64,000 nucleotides of DNA from Onthophagus taurus (GCF_036711975.1 NC_091972.1:6763001-6827000); one strand, 5' to 3'. Positions 1-13,085 are shown, counted from the first letter of the stretch. Translations and numbers: made by a program. Notes: a model not told the origin generated them from the letters alone.

Positions 1-1780
1 TATACAATAAATGACTAGCTTTAACTTTCATGACAAAAAGTTCATATTCAAATTTGTATTTGCAACAAAACATACCAATTACAAATTTTGACAAATTATT
101 AAAAGAAAACAGAGAAAGCATTCTCAATCTGAATTTGCTAAGAAAACGAACGTTGCACCTATATTTTCCAAAATTTTAAACCCTTTTACCTCAATGCCTT
201 GTATAGTAAGCTTTAAATCATTTAATAGTTCCCTATTCCATCTATTGAGAAACACACCCCTGTGATATATCGAACATGCCAAAATGATACATAGATACAT
301 AGATGATATATTGACAGATAAAACCCAATACAAATAATACACTCTAACATATCCCAGAGAAAGGAAATTAAGGAGGAAATAACATAGTTTGTTAGGATTC
401 TCATGCTCAAGGAGTAGAGCATGAATATCCCAATAATTTAATACAAAACTATCAAATTAGCTTCAGAGAACAACGTGTTATCATATAATGAAGTTTTCGA
501 TCTAACAGTGAGACTAGACAGAATCCTATACTAACATACTAACATTATACCTAATGTATACAGCACATATGCCAAACAGTAATTGTACCACTACAGCTAC
601 CTATGCAGATAACACCGTCACTTTGACATCACACATAGCTCCACATAGCCTCCTACCAAAATTATTTAAGCCAAGTTAGTATATCAAAATGAGCAGCTTA
701 TATATTTAAATACAATATACAAGGGAAGACGGGTTAGATTGAGGTCATCTGTAAGAAGGATGTACTAGTATATATTAAGATCATATCTCATACACAAACA
801 TGGGATTTGTCTTCAAGAGTCCTGGAATGGTTCCAGTCTAAAGTACAATATCAAATGTGAATGCACCATGATATATAAAAAAGAAGTGTTTCCTGAAAAC
901 TAATTCAAAATACTACTTTAACTTAGTAGACAAAATGGTTGAGTCATTCGAAAAACACCGAATCGTGTAAAATATATTTTAAATTTTTCGATGTGCTTAT
1001 GATACCATATTTTGACCAGTACAGTGAACAACCTTATGATATGCTGGCATCACCAGCCGATGATTATGACTCTTATGACAAAATACGCTGCTTATTTACC
1101 GGCATTTAACTTACCAATAGATGATACTCCAAGAAATGGAATTTCCCTCTTCATCTCTATCCGTTCGTGATATTAAGATAACATGTCTTAGTAATTCTGC
1201 CTTCTGGGTACTCAATCCAATTCGCCAAGAAGTGCCCATTCAGCGTATTGAGGGTCGTACAAATTTGGCCATTAGTTAGCTTAATCATGCTTTCGACATC
1301 TAATAAAACCGTAATAATCTGCTTTCCTTTTATTTGAGCAAGTTTCAATGCCTTAATGAGATTATTAGCTTGATGAAGTTTCCCTTCTACGTTCCTTGAA
1401 TTCAAATTGATTCGTCGCGAGTAATTCTTTCCATAATTTTTGATAACTTGGTTAATAAACTGCTACTACTTGATTTTTGTTTAATTTTTAGTTTTAACAA
1501 CATACTTATTTGACGGTATTTTTGAAAATACCCTATAATTTATACATGGCGTGAAACATTGTAGCTTTTCATTAACATAATAAATCTGATTTATGGACTA
1601 GGATGCCGTGCAGAGTTTTTAACGACTGTCGAAAGGAAAATAAAACATAAATAAAAACCGAAACGGTCAATTTTAATTACCTAACGAATACAAATCGAAG
1701 AGAAATACAAAACATAAAAACTATCATCGTTGACAAAGTAACGAAGTTGGTAACCATAAATTATATTTTCGAATTTCAAT
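1..1780. other. AT-rich intergenic DNA, no gene seen
   Basis: The stretch is AT-rich and holds only short open frames without recognisable domains. No tRNA-like, repeat or promoter structure stands out. An 82-codon minus-strand frame at 1157-1405 has a faint reverse-transcriptase flavour but is too short to call. Confidence 0.5.
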
Positions 1781-1789
1781 TTGGGGATT

Positions 1790-2480
1790 TTAATTTTCTC
1801 TTAAAACAACCCCGCCTCCGTTTACGGCAACCCCGTTTACGGTTCTGGTGGTTGGAGGTGGTTGTGGCCCCCTTTCCGCATTGTGCTTTTCCCCCTATAC
1901 GTGCTACCGCCATCGTCGGAACATTCTCCAAAACCTTGATTTATATTTGACAGCGCTCGCTACGAAGGGGGTTGAAAGGGGGTCGGCCGGGAAGGGGTTT
2001 TGTTCGAAAAGGGGGGCGGGTTGAACCTGGGGGGAGTAGCGCATTCCGAATACGACGCGCCACCTTTTTTTTTGTCCTCCGTTGCAGGAAAAACGGCGGC
2101 GGAGAGAGGTTTCGATTTCGATCGGATTTCCCTTATAAAAAAAAGTAAAAGAAACAGTAGAACCGCCTTTTGCAGCTATAACGCAAACCCCAGGTTTAAA
2201 CGTTTCCGGGGGAGGCCGGTCCCCGTGAAAATTTTACAGTCTGGATATAAATGTAAATTGGCAATTGTACAGCGCTTATTGGATTCAGAAATGCCCCGTG
2301 ATTGTTTCGTTTATTCTAACACTGAAGGCGAGCCGTCCCTTTCCGGATTTGTTCCGTCTTTTATTCCTGCTGAACGGAAATGGGGGGAAACTGTATCGCC
2401 CCCTATAAGGGTGCGGGAATGTACAATTTTCTTCCACTTTGTCGAGTTTATCTCATGGGATAATAAGACAGGGGTAAATA
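1790..2480. other. GC-richer island, candidate conserved non-coding element
   Basis: A GC-rich block with runs of G and C lies between AT-rich flanks. A 163-codon plus-strand frame crosses it (2000-2491), but the predicted protein has no domain, no similarity I recognise and no codon-pair regularity, so I read it as chance. The composition matches the other islands of this desert and suggests regulatory sequence by inference only. Confidence 0.35.
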
Positions 2481-2994
2481 GTTTTTATTGATTTGATTTG
2501 AATTTATTTAGAATTTAGTTCAAGGTTATAATAAAAAGGTGAAATTAATTTGTGTGGGTGATGTGATATTGGATGGGAATTGAAATTGGAATTTAGTAGA
2601 GACGTTTCCGTATCTGCACTAGACGAATCCTGTCACTTCCGGCTGAAATATATGCCGAGGAGGGCTTACCAGGGAGAGGATGGTTCGGAGAGGGTTTCGG
2701 TTCGCGCCCTTCCCGCAATACCGCAACGCCACTGTTGATTAAATTAGCGAAATCGATCGATATGAATGCCTAATGAGAACAGCACACGCCGTCACATCAG
2801 GTGAACGAGGAACAAGGATCGAAACCGTATAGACAAAGAAAGACCTATTTAGTCCGGCCCTGCTGAATAATGTTCCGAATTAGCAGTACGTCATTCGTTG
2901 TGTCTGCATAAAATTGTATTTGGACGCGTACTGAATATTTTAACAGAGAATTTAAAATAAATTTATGCTTTAACAAAAAAATCATTTGTAATCT

Positions 2995-3490
2995 TTTTAG
3001 GAATTTCTAAGGATTTTCAAATGTATGTAGGACATTTTAAGGATTTCAAGAGTACATTCAAAACTTTCAAAAAGAATGCAAGCACTTCTAGGACGTTCTA
3101 CGTATTTTCCAGAAAATATCTAACGATGGATGACATCTACAGTCAATGATCTTCAAAGACGTTCAGAGATTTCTAACGTTTTTCAAAGTACCATTTTAGT
3201 AGAGTAACATTTTTTCCAAGGATATTCCAGAAGGTCTAGGATCATCTATTTTCAAGGACATAAAAAACGTCAACGTATTTCTATATAAATGACGATATTT
3301 CCACATATACAGAGTGGGAAGTGGGAAGAAAATATTATCTGTGTCTTGAAAGTTAGATTATCACAGAAGGTTAAAGACTACCTACGCAAACAATGAGCTT
3401 TTGATAGTCGATTTTTCCATTTTAACCATTTCTAACACTTATCATTAGTAATTTCCAGAGGATTTCTAAGAATTTCAATGACTTAGATTC
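2995..3490. repeat. Degenerate short tandem-like repeat
   Basis: The block repeats variants of a phrase like TTCTAAGGATTTTCAAAG many times (for example near 3003, 3035, 3080, 3170, 3460), each copy altered. It looks like an old minisatellite that has lost register. Clustered GAA/TTC words superficially resemble heat-shock elements but follow from the repeat unit. I see nothing else in the surrounding 2490-3990. Confidence 0.45.
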
Positions 3491-3999
3491 TAAGGATCGT
3501 TGTATCTTGTGACTTCTTATTGTTAGATCAACCCATTGCAATAATTCTGCTTTATTGATCTTAAATTGTTCGATTTATTTAAAAATTGTTTTATATTACA
3601 AAGCAATCCGTCAAAGTTACCAAACACGCTATTCGTGTACTGGATTTATAAAGAATCCTAAGATAAAAAAAAGTACAAATTATGTATTAAATTTCCACGC
3701 TATGTACAGATTTAGATCTATTCCGCAAAATATATTCTTTATTGTTGTAATTAAATTAGATCCAACAGGCTAATAAAAAATCAGTTCTCCGTCGACAAAA
3801 AGTTTATGTTAAGAAGACGGTTTTGGAGAAATCTTGTACACGCTATAAACCCTCTTGAATAATGCATCCAAATACCCACAATTCGGTTACAAGATTTGCA
3901 TGAACAAACAAACCATAGACTGAGTTGTTTACATGGTCGTAAAAGAATAAAGGAGAGATATTGACAAAGTCGTAGATGCGTTTTAAAACGGGTTGTAAT

Positions 4000-4440
4000 G
4001 AATTTAGTGGGGTCGTTTGTGATGGCCGTTAGTCGTATAGTAGGTGTTTCTGTTAAAAATAGCGCGAATTGATTCGGTGGCCGTTGCCCCCCTTGGCACC
4101 ATTGGACGACGACGGTTTCCGTTGGCGTTCTGAGAAGGCGACGTTAATATGCATGAGGGAGGAGGGCGCAGCGCACGGGGCGCCGCCGGCGCTATACATG
4201 CAACCTGTACATTAATTACGGTCTGTCGGGCCCCCTAGCGGCAGGGCGAGGGCCCCACGCGACCCCCCGCCGTCGCGGCTCGGCGGAAATTACTGAAAAA
4301 TGGGTGGCCGCCGAGTCGAGGAAACTCTCTGGGACCGATCTGCCATTTACACCCGGGTGAAATATGGGGCCTTCGCGCGACCAGGCCGATTTAATCGACT
4401 ACGTATTTCATAAGGAGACCATCGTGAGCAGTTTCGTTTA
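4000..4440. other. GC-rich island with short hairpin, candidate regulatory element
   Basis: This is one of the most GC-rich stretches of the desert. It holds a TTAATTA word near 4212 and an 8-bp perfect inverted repeat, CTCGGCGG at 4279-4286 against CCGCCGAG at 4308-4315. No reading frame runs through it. Sharp GC contrast with both flanks and homeodomain-type words suggest a conserved regulatory block; this is inference. Confidence 0.35.
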
Positions 4441-4449
4441 AATCCAATA

Positions 4450-5860
4450 AAAGTGTCAGTTCAATCTATTCGATTTTATATGAAACATACTATCTTTCAG
4501 ATTACCACACGATAAAGATCTAACATGACTATACAATTCTTTTTCTTAAAAATTATTTAATGCGGGCTTGCAATTACATAAGGAGATAACACTGGTAAGT
4601 AAAGAAGTGTTGATTCATACCCCCACATGACGAGGACAAGTGTCGAGATATTATCCTCGGGAAACATCAACTTTATAATATTAGCCTCAGGTGTCGACCC
4701 CGCCCTTTTTATTCTTTGTCTTCAACAACACAACACCCGTAGATCGAATAAAAAAGTACTTTTGTTCTACCACCACCTGTCGATTTCATCAAACTATCTA
4801 ACTTATAATACTTTGACAGTGACATAGCTATCATTGTGCAAGTTTCGTTAAGAGTATAATATTAAAAAAAACAAGTTGGAATTCTTTGGTGTGCATACTT
4901 TTATATCTTTTAATCTTCCGTAGTACTAATTGGTTTGTGGGTGTAAAGCGCCCCCTCGCGTCGTTCCGAAACGGTTGTTGTTGTTATTGGTGTCGGCCTG
5001 GTTCTTATCGCGATCCACGTAATCCTCTTCTTCCCCGTGTGTGTGTATCCGCCGCTAACGAGGTATCGGGGTTCAATTCTGCTTAATTGGCGTGTGCCGT
5101 ATTAATTGCGTTTTGTTTACGGCATCGCTCGTTGCACGTCTTAAGATCGATTGGATGCGATAAACAACAAACCACAACAAAACCAATTAGCAAATCAAAA
5201 ATATTTGCCCCTTCTAAAATAATCACCTTTCTCTGCAAGATCCCAAAGATCTTGAAATATTTTCAGCTCAAAAGGATTGTGATCCTTTTATGGTTCGGCG
5301 ATGGCCTTCGAAGAACAAATCAGGGATGGCGTCGTCGCACATCGAAGTGACCCATTGTCTATCTGCGCGTCCTTTGTTTTCGGCCTGCAGCGCCGCCGCC
5401 CTTTTATTATTTTGTTTAACGAAGCCGCAAATAAGTAAATTAAAAGTCTCGAACGCATGAAGTGACGTTCGTTGCCGCTACTCCTGCTGTTGCAGCTGGA
5501 AGAGATGAGGAGATCTCTTCTGGAGAGACCGAGGGTATTGTTCCAAATAAGGTTGGTCTTGTTCTATTAGCGGCAAGACTAAGATCTTTCTGAAGACGTG
5601 AAGGCGACGACAACTTTGATACTTTAGATAGATTTAACTGAACAAGTACTGTCGTTATAGTTGGTTATGTGATTGAAGAGTTTCGTAAATTGATCAAATT
5701 GAAACTTAATCAAATTCTTATGTAACCTAATCAGATATGAATCATACTAGAGAAGTGTAAATGGTAAGAAAAAAAAATTAAATAGAATTGGTGTGGTGTA
5801 GTGTTTGGTCAATCAGAAACACCAACAGGGTAACCACGCCCCAGATGGTAAGATTGTCCC
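4450..5860. other. Mixed intergenic sequence without recognisable gene
   Basis: AT-rich sequence is interrupted by modest GC-rich patches near 4930-5090 and 5330-5530. The short open frames at 4627-5350 have no domain and overlap one another. I see no gene, repeat or RNA here. Confidence 0.4.
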
Positions 5861-5869
5861 CTAGATATT

Positions 5870-6670
5870 TATTTAGGGACACACAGTCGCAGCAGTTTCT
5901 TGTAGCGATTCCAACGAAGATGCTGCTACCGACCGTCGACGGGGTCCCCGTTCGGTTTTAATTAGCGAGCGGGGCAACGGCGTCGCGATAGGATCTCGCG
6001 GATTGTTTCCTTGATTTACGGCGTCCAAATATGGTGCACACACGTACCGGCGCGCCTTCGCCCCCCTTTGCGGCCCCTCTCGCCCATATTTAATTACGCC
6101 GGCCTCGGACGACGCGGCGGGAAGAGGACGACGGCGACGACGCCGACTCGCTGATTGGACACAGGCTGGACCAGGAGATTTATGGGCCCCCGAGGGCCGC
6201 GGCAACGGAGCCCCGTCTCTCTCGCTCCGGCTCTCTGCTCGAATTTCGGTCACGACCTGATCGGGGGCTCCGATCCCATTGTCGACGGCGACGACGCCGT
6301 CCGCCGCCACCGCCGCCGCCCCATCTCCTCGGCCCCCTTTCATACAATTGATGCGATCACTTTGTACGCCGTGTCACTTGTGCTGTCCGATCGCTGTATT
6401 TATTCGATCGTCAGCGGAAGCTGATGTAAAGGTTGCACACACACACATACTCACATACCCAGAACGTCCCGGGACCGTCCCGCAGGACTCTCTCTCTCTT
6501 TCGCAAGAGAAAATTTACGAGCGACCTCCACGAAAAAAAGGTACAAGCCAAGTGATGGATGCCAATAGCGTTCGGGGGGAAACCGTGTCGGACAATCTAA
6601 TCAGTGAGGATAGAAGGGAAGAGGCGGAGTTTTTGGCAGCACTTTTGATCGAATGTTTTGCATGACCACC
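5870..6670. other. Large GC-rich island, candidate regulatory element
   Basis: Dense CGACG and CCGCC runs and overlapping frames on both strands (the longest is 156 codons, minus) are what GC-rich non-coding DNA produces. It contains a TTTATGG word (6179-6185) of the type bound by posterior Hox or Caudal proteins, a TTTAATTA word near 6090, and CA- and CT-dinucleotide runs at about 6434-6500. Regulatory function is inferred. Confidence 0.35.
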
Positions 6671-6927
6671 CTTAACCTTAACATCATCCTCTTCACCTTA
6701 ATCTTCTTTTACGACAATACAAAACAAACCAGCTGATTGAGATATCACTTTTTGATCTGACCAAGGTTTTCGACTGCATTGTTGCTAAAATTAAAAGCAC
6801 GCCATTTTAGTGACACCAGCTTTCTACTGCTTAAGTTTTACCTTTATAAGTTCTTTTTCATTGACTAGTTTTGAAAAGGAAAAGTTTTGCTTGGAAAAAG
6901 ATGACGTCCTTATGATAACCCTGAGTT

Positions 6928-7230
6928 TTCGGCCGTCTTAAGAGACGCACGGCTAAACCCGATACTTTCTAGTTCTAGGTCTAGTGTTAGTTCTAGTTTT
7001 AGTTCAATAAAAGTATGCAACATAGTGATATCTTATAGCCGCACGTCTCTCAAGACGGCTAAACCCGAATGATTCTAGTTCTAGGTCTTGTGTTAGTTCT
7101 AGTGATAGTGTAAAACTAGAACTAACACTAGACCTAGAACTAGAAACATTCGGGTTTAGCCGCACGTCTCTCAAGATGGCTAAACCCAAATGATTCTAGT
7201 TCTAGGTCTAGTGTTAGTTCTAGTGCGTTT
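6928..7230. repeat. CTAG-rich palindromic repeat, four unit copies
   Basis: A unit made of a hairpin-like core (GCCG...AGACGGCTAAACCC) followed by a CTAG-rich arm (TTCTAGTTCTAGGTCTAG) occurs about four times, near 6928, 7038, 7157 and, inverted, at 7112-7160. The clearest stem has arms GGGTTTAGCC at 7152-7161 and GGCTAAACCC at 7178-7187. The two CTAG-rich arms at 7076-7110 and 7113-7145 are themselves mutual inverted repeats. This could be a mobile foldback unit or the head of the retroposon whose tail lies at 7559-7574. Confidence 0.7.
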
Positions 7231-7239
7231 TTTGTTGTA

Positions 7240-7574
7240 ACATCTTGCAACTTTTATTTCTTTATTTTATATTTTGTTTTATTTTGTTTTTATTTTTTTG
7301 CTTGCTGTAGTCAGCTCCTATCAATTACATTGTATTTTTATGACGTTTTCCTTTTTCAGACTAATTTCCGTACGAATTTTATATATTTTTTTGTTGTATT
7401 TTTGCCTTATGTTATACGCGATTTGCGTATTGCAATACCAATACTGTGATATTGGTTGCATACTTGCAATGATCACGTCGGCTACGATGTTTAATTAATA
7501 CCCCGTATGTACCAGGTGATGAGTGTAAGAAAAATCTTTCTTAATAATACAATAAAGAATCTATCTATCTATCT
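7240..7574 (+). mobile_element. Probable 3' end of a LINE or SINE with ATCT tail
   Basis: T-rich non-coding sequence ends in AATAAAG directly followed by four ATCT units at 7559-7574. Simple-repeat tails of this kind are typical of CR1-, I- and Jockey-type retroposons and of SINEs mobilised by them. No coding sequence is left, so the family cannot be fixed and the 5' boundary is a guess. Confidence 0.45.
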
Positions 7575-7619
7575 AAAAATTGAACTTCTCATTCTAATAA
7601 CAATTTAAGTTGTAAAATT

Positions 7620-8580
7620 CTTCTGATTCAAAAGTGGAAAACGAGAGCGACTTCCTTTCCCTCGACGTGGCGTAATAAGAAAGGGCCGAGTCCGCTTTAA
7701 TATCCCTCCGTTCTGGATGGCGCTGTTTTCCAGACGGAATGCGAAAGCGTGGAGCAGCTCGAGGGGGGTGAAGCACCCCCCGGGCTGCCTTTTCCGTCCC
7801 GTGCTCCTTGATTTATACGCGACACTAATTTTATCCGTGAAGGGGTAGCTCGCTCCGTATATTTAAAATCCACTGAACTGGGTTATTTCTGGAAGGTTTT
7901 AGTATAGTAACAGGGAAGAAGTCTTCCTGCCTCGTTTTCGCCCCCTCGCCATCTCCTAGGGCACCACCTGCCGGTCGACCTACGCGCTGTTTTCCAACGC
8001 CTCTATGTGTGTGGGTCCTTTATAACTGCAATAAACTTAATCAAATCGTGATTTCCGGTCGCACAGGTAGAGGGAATTGCCCCCCGTGACAGGTGAGTGG
8101 AACGATCGCCGATAAGAGAATCATAAAAATTTGTAGCGGTACTGTGGGGGCACCGCAGGCTGCTAAGATAAAAATCTACGTCTCCAACCTGTAAGCAACA
8201 ATAACGTGTCGATATTTTCTTAGTGTGAAACCATTCGTTATCGAAAGAGAAAAAAAAATCAATTTTAACAGTTTCATCCCGTTAAAAAAATACGAAAAGA
8301 TGCTCTCATATCAGAATGAAAAGAATTTTGATTTCTATAAGGGGAAAAATAAACGATAACGTGATAATTGAGGGGTTGAAGACGGCTGCTACGCCCCGCG
8401 TCCATTACGCCACCAAGAAAGGTCTGCGCAATTATACGCGGGTTACTTGGTCGGCGGCATCGTTCGCGATGAAAAGGCATCGACGCCTAAAACGTTCGAC
8501 AATGGAGGCCGGTGAGGCGTCGTCGTCACCACGGGAGCAATCTAGTATCCAGGTAGTCCACCGTTTGTCAGCGTAATGGG
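7620..8580. other. Two GC-richer islands, no gene
   Basis: Blocks at about 7640-8110 and 8340-8580 are GC-richer than the separator between them. Open frames at 7594-7776 and 8274-8576 lie on both strands over the same bases and carry no domain. I see no RNA gene. Treated as candidate non-coding regulatory sequence. Confidence 0.3.
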
Positions 8581-8809
8581 CATAACTGCAATATCATTGC
8601 CCCTAATTGCAGGGGCGAGCATTTCGTCAGTCGGAGTGAGTTATTGCACGAGATCTCTTTTTGGATAGAACAACAATAACGCGACATCTTAAAAACATGT
8701 TTGTATGTAAAGTGCAGATAAGAATTTTTTAACGAGGTTAAAATAAATTGAAAAGAAAAGAAATAGGTACATGTAGTTTTAAATGCGTTCTGCATTTCAC
8801 ATTTCCTCT

Positions 8810-9400
8810 AAAAACGTGCCCCGTGAGTTATCCTGCCGTTTAACGCATAAATACGACGCGAACACGGCCGTAGAATTCCGTGCTTTTTCCACACATAAAT
8901 ATCCCGTTCCGGGGCAGCTACGGCGGCGGCGGTGGAGAGGCAGCAGCCCCGGTTGAGTTATTTTTCGGGCGGGCGTCGTGTGAACCGAAAAACGATAAAG
9001 GAACGCGCCGTCCGTGACTTTTTACGGGTTTTTTATATTCCACCCGGGCTATTCATAAAGTGCGCTCGGTATCTGATCGGACGCCGCTTGACGAGCAGCA
9101 GATCTGATCTAAGGTGGGCCTGTCACTGTGTGGACGAACGCCGCGCCGCGCCGCCGTTTCTCGCTGCCTCCTCGACGGGGGTCCTTCTTATTTACACTCC
9201 CACGCAAAGACGACGACGACGTCGTCCTCTTCATCTCTCCACTTTCCCTCAACCACCATTTGCCACCTAAATGCGATTAACGTAACTGCAGCCGTTAACT
9301 TTGCGATTATGAACCTCCTCTCGGTTACGTCTTCCTGTAATCGTCACAAAAAACGACCGCGAAGAGTAAATAAATCCTAAGAGTGAATAAATTTTCACTT
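8810..9400. other. GC-rich island, candidate regulatory element
   Basis: The island contains CGG and GACGACG runs and several Hox/Caudal-like words (CATAAATA near 8894, TTCATAAAG near 9050). Overlapping frames in two phases (8932-9380) have proteins made of Arg, Ser and Pro runs, as expected from GC-rich trinucleotides rather than a gene. Confidence 0.3.
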
Positions 9401-9499
9401 ACCCCACAAGAGTATTTCGCCTTTATTTTTTTTAATCGATAACTACTGAATACAAAGAATAAAACTGGTTACTTCAGTTACTTATTTCATTTTCTTTTA

Positions 9500-10070
9500 T
9501 TTAGGAGTTGTATTCCGAAGGCGTTTATTGGCGCAAATTGCGCACTCATTTGCATATTTTAATGAACGATGCAGGAGCGGCAGGACATAACTCAAGCCGG
9601 TCGGTTAGCAAACTTGCCAACAGGCGGCCCTCGGCGATATTTCAGGGCGTAATTGCAGTTTTTCAGACGTGTTTCGCATTTCCACTGTAGCCCCCGAATT
9701 GAAATAATGAAATTCTCCCCAACCAGTGATGAACGAATCTCCTAGTTATTTTCTTCCCGAATTCGTCTTAGACCTTCGAAACCGAAATGAAGAATCAATC
9801 ACCCGGGATACTAATAAAAGGGAACGCGACCCTCCACGTTTCCATTCGGTTCTTGTCGTCCTTTCAGAACCTCTCTCCGAACGGAAGTACGCCCAATTAA
9901 CCGCGAAATAACACGAAAACACCCTGTTTCCTTTTTCTTTTGAGAAGGAGGGCGGGCGGGTAGACTTACACACGAAACATTCGGAATGACTCAGCGTGAC
10001 CAAGAGCCGTGTGTTGAGAACTCAATCTCGAAAATGGGGAAAAGAGGAGGACGGCTGGCGGAGGGATCCT
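9500..10070. other. Island with octamer ATTTGCAT
   Basis: The stretch holds a perfect POU-type octamer ATTTGCAT (9548-9555) followed by ATATTTTAAT. Open frames on opposite strands at 9726-10003 overlap and show no domain. Candidate regulatory sequence by composition only. Confidence 0.3.
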
Positions 10071-10079
10071 TACAAATCG

Positions 10080-11030
10080 CCTGTAAACGTATTAAGGACA
10101 TGAATACATTTACAAGCGATTAAGATGATCGATGCCCCTTGGCTTTCGTCACGTTGTCAGAGTTGTGAATATTTTAAAGTTAGTTGGTTTCTCGACTGCG
10201 GTGGTCGTCGTTGAAGGGGTGGAACGTTGCTCCCGAAGAGGGTGTGTTCCAGTTGCGACTATTTATCAAACGGATTGGCCACGCCTGTATAAACACCACC
10301 GTTAATTAATCCTTGTATCAATTAGCACGACCAAATTTTGGTTCAACTCCCAAAGTTGTCGTCACATTTTAATACAATTATTCACAAAATAAAAAGAAAT
10401 AGTTGTAAGGTATAGGACTAATTGTAAAGTTAAATAAATGTCATTAATATTAAGTAGGTTAGGAGTAATAAGGCAATTTAATAAGGTTAGTACAACAAAC
10501 ATAACGTTAGCAGTAAATTTAGTATAAGTATATTGTAATTAATTGCAATAGTAAGAGTTAAGAGAAGAGATTTAAGCGTTAGCCAAGACTACGATATGAC
10601 ACTGTAACGTCGTCATAATGTTATAATATATATTAACGTTAATTAATTGAAAGTTCTCTTGAGTATAACTTCCTAACAAAAACCCAATAATAAAGCCCTG
10701 CACTGCTACCACTTTCACCATCAACATAATCAAACTATACAATTCCTTACTGGATGAATATAGGAAGAAAATATTGACAGAAAATACTACAAAGAGTTCA
10801 AAAGAAGCAATTCATTTACAAATATCAACAAAATCTGTTTAAGTTAAATTGTAGTGACTACCTCAATCATCAAAACAAAACGGTAAAATGACACCAAGGA
10901 ATTTGATTCAATACTCCACAAAAGGCTTGATCACCCTGGTGTGGTGAAACTGATTAAAAACCCAATAATATAATAAGTTATTAGATAATTCAGTAAGGAA
11001 TGTTATGGTGTTTATAGGAAATTATTTTAG
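10080..11030. other. AT-rich spacer
   Basis: A long AT-rich spacer without open frames of note. I see no gene, RNA, inverted repeat or tail here. Confidence 0.5.
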
Positions 11031-11039
11031 TGTATGGCA

Positions 11040-12230
11040 TGTGTCATATATTTGATGTTAGTGGAGGGCGCGTTGAGCGAGAGTCGTGGTGCCAACTTGG
11101 ATGGATGGTTGACAGTGGGACCTGCAGAGCGGCTCTGGTTGGAGGTATTGTCGGTAGCCTCTCTGCACACGCAGAGATTGATAGTTGGCTCCGGCATCGT
11201 CGGAGCCTAATTGAGTGCTGATGCGCGGTGATTGATGTAAAAATAATATGTGAAAATCACGATGACTGGGAACAAATTGCGGCGTGTTTTGACTACCTGT
11301 GGCCAGATTTATGTGGCGCTGCGGGCGCCTGCTTAATGGCGCCCTCTTTCTGTCCAAACTGTGTCTTCTTCGATATAGTTCAAACAATTCTAGCTGTGTC
11401 ATCACAGTTTCTCTTTTATTAATTTACGATGCTCTTAACCCGAACATTTTATAACATCAGGAAAGTGTAGTCTTGTTGACATTAGAGTTTATTGTGGGTC
11501 TAATTAAGTGGTTAAACAACCTGGTGCAATAAAATTCGGTAGCTGCCACCACCGTTCTTATCTTTTCGGTTTCTTCCTCCGTCCGCAGAGATAAGCAATA
11601 GTAGAGAGAACAAACTTAAGGTCTTAAGACACTAATTCCCGGCCGTATTTCCGTTCCGCCCTGTCAGTTTTGTCGGGAGACGCCGGCGTCCCGTCACTTT
11701 ATAGCACCGTGGCGGCTTTGTTTGGATAATTTACGCCGTTTACAGAGGAGGCCGTATCCACCAGCCAGGGTCGGGGTTCTCCATCGTAACAGGCGATCTC
11801 TCCGGAATTGCGGGTCGAAAATTGACGGTGTGCGATCGTCGTCAGTTGACGGGAATAGGTCATAATTTGTGACCATCCCACAACCACTGTATTCGAAAGA
11901 GCCAAAAACAGGGCGTTTGCAATAGTGACAATATTATTATAGGCGAAACGTCGCTTAACGGCTAATGTTCAGGTTCGTAAGTGAGTGACAGTTCGTGTTT
12001 CGAAAAATTATAGCGAACGCAAAGGTTTCTTAAGGGAGGAGTGAAATTACACGGTATTTTTAAACGAAAATTGTAGCTATTCAATCATGAATGACCGTTG
12101 AAACAGTATGTCTTTTTCTACTCTATTCTTGTTATTGAAATTATTAGTTGCACTCTGTAATAAAAGAATCTAAATAATTAAAACCATGTAGTAACATGAT
12201 ACTTTAAAGATTCGTATGTAAAGAGAGGTT
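11040..12230. other. GC-richer islands with a short perfect stem-loop
   Basis: Islands at about 11,040-11,400 and 11,530-12,030 are separated by AT-rich DNA. A perfect 7-bp stem, GGCTCCG (11187-11193) and CGGAGCC (11201-11207) with a 7-base loop, sits in the first. It is too short for a microRNA precursor. Frames on both strands overlap and show no domain. Confidence 0.3.
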
Positions 12231-12239
12231 AGTTAAAAT

Positions 12240-12850
12240 ACAAAGAGGTTTCTTCGTTGGCGGTATTTCAATGGGGAGCTTTAGTATTAAGCCATTAATA
12301 TGCATATATCTCTGGATGGACCGTATATTTCCGTTTGCATTTTAATCGGTAGGTCCTTGTTGTATATCCCAATTTGGTGAGAGTGGTTCGCGTGCGCTTT
12401 TCGGGCCGCGCCGACTACGACGACGTCCGCCTTTAAAGACACGCGGTGGAGACGCGGCGGTCGGCGAAGAGGCCTTCTGCAACGCGCACCCCCCGATTTA
12501 CGGCACCGCCGGTCACATTGTATGTAAATCCGAGTCCGAGAGCCGCGGCAAGGGCCTCCCTTTCCCCTCTTTCGTGAATATGTATTACTTTTACCCGCTA
12601 TCGCACATGCACGTACCGCGACGGATAACAATCTACGCTGAATGGCCGTCGGCCGCGCAGCACAGGAAAAAGCCGGACGCGGTGCCCCCTCGACTTAATG
12701 ACGAAAAGGGGCCGCAAAAACGACCGAAACGAGCGCCAATGGACTGCTGCCGGTCCGCCCGTGCGCTCTGCCATTGTCCTAACGGCCGATTTGCATAAGA
12801 GCCGAAGGATGGCAGACCTCTCCTTTGCATATTATCCTTTTGATGTGTAC
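12240..12850. other. GC-rich island with octamer and TTAATATGCATAT
   Basis: The island starts with a CATTAATATGCATAT word near 12,293 and ends with a perfect octamer ATTTGCAT at 12789-12796 and TTTGCATAT near 12,825. Five overlapping frames on both strands are chance products of GC-rich sequence. Paired homeodomain/POU-like words at both edges make it one of the better candidates for a developmental enhancer, by inference. Confidence 0.35.
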
Positions 12851-13085
12851 ATGAAAAATGTCCAAGGACCCAAAATTTAGATTCAACAACTTTAAAATAC
12901 TTGCCAGAAATAAAGAACACAACAGAACAATATTCAAAAACATGTCCAACCTTTCACAAAGTAACAACATTAAGACTCTCCAAAACTATCTTAAGTTAAG
13001 GCAACCATAAAAAAGAAAGAAATAAAAAAATTTTGGTCTTTGTTGTGTTCTAAAGAAAATATGTTTAATGTGAAAAAAATCTTTA

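Noticed and set aside
1157-1405. 82-codon minus-strand frame with a possible reverse-transcriptase phrase (VLLDVESM)
   Set aside because: Too short and isolated; no adjacent RT motifs in any frame.
2000-2491. 163-codon open frame in a GC-rich island
   Set aside because: No domain, no splice partners and no recognised similarity; long frames arise by chance in GC-rich DNA poor in TAA/TAG.
2995-3490. Heat-shock element cluster
   Set aside because: The GAA/TTC words follow from a decayed repeat unit and lack regular 5-bp spacing.
11187-11207. Perfect 7-bp stem-loop as a possible RNA structure
   Set aside because: Too short for a microRNA precursor and not flanked by further pairing.
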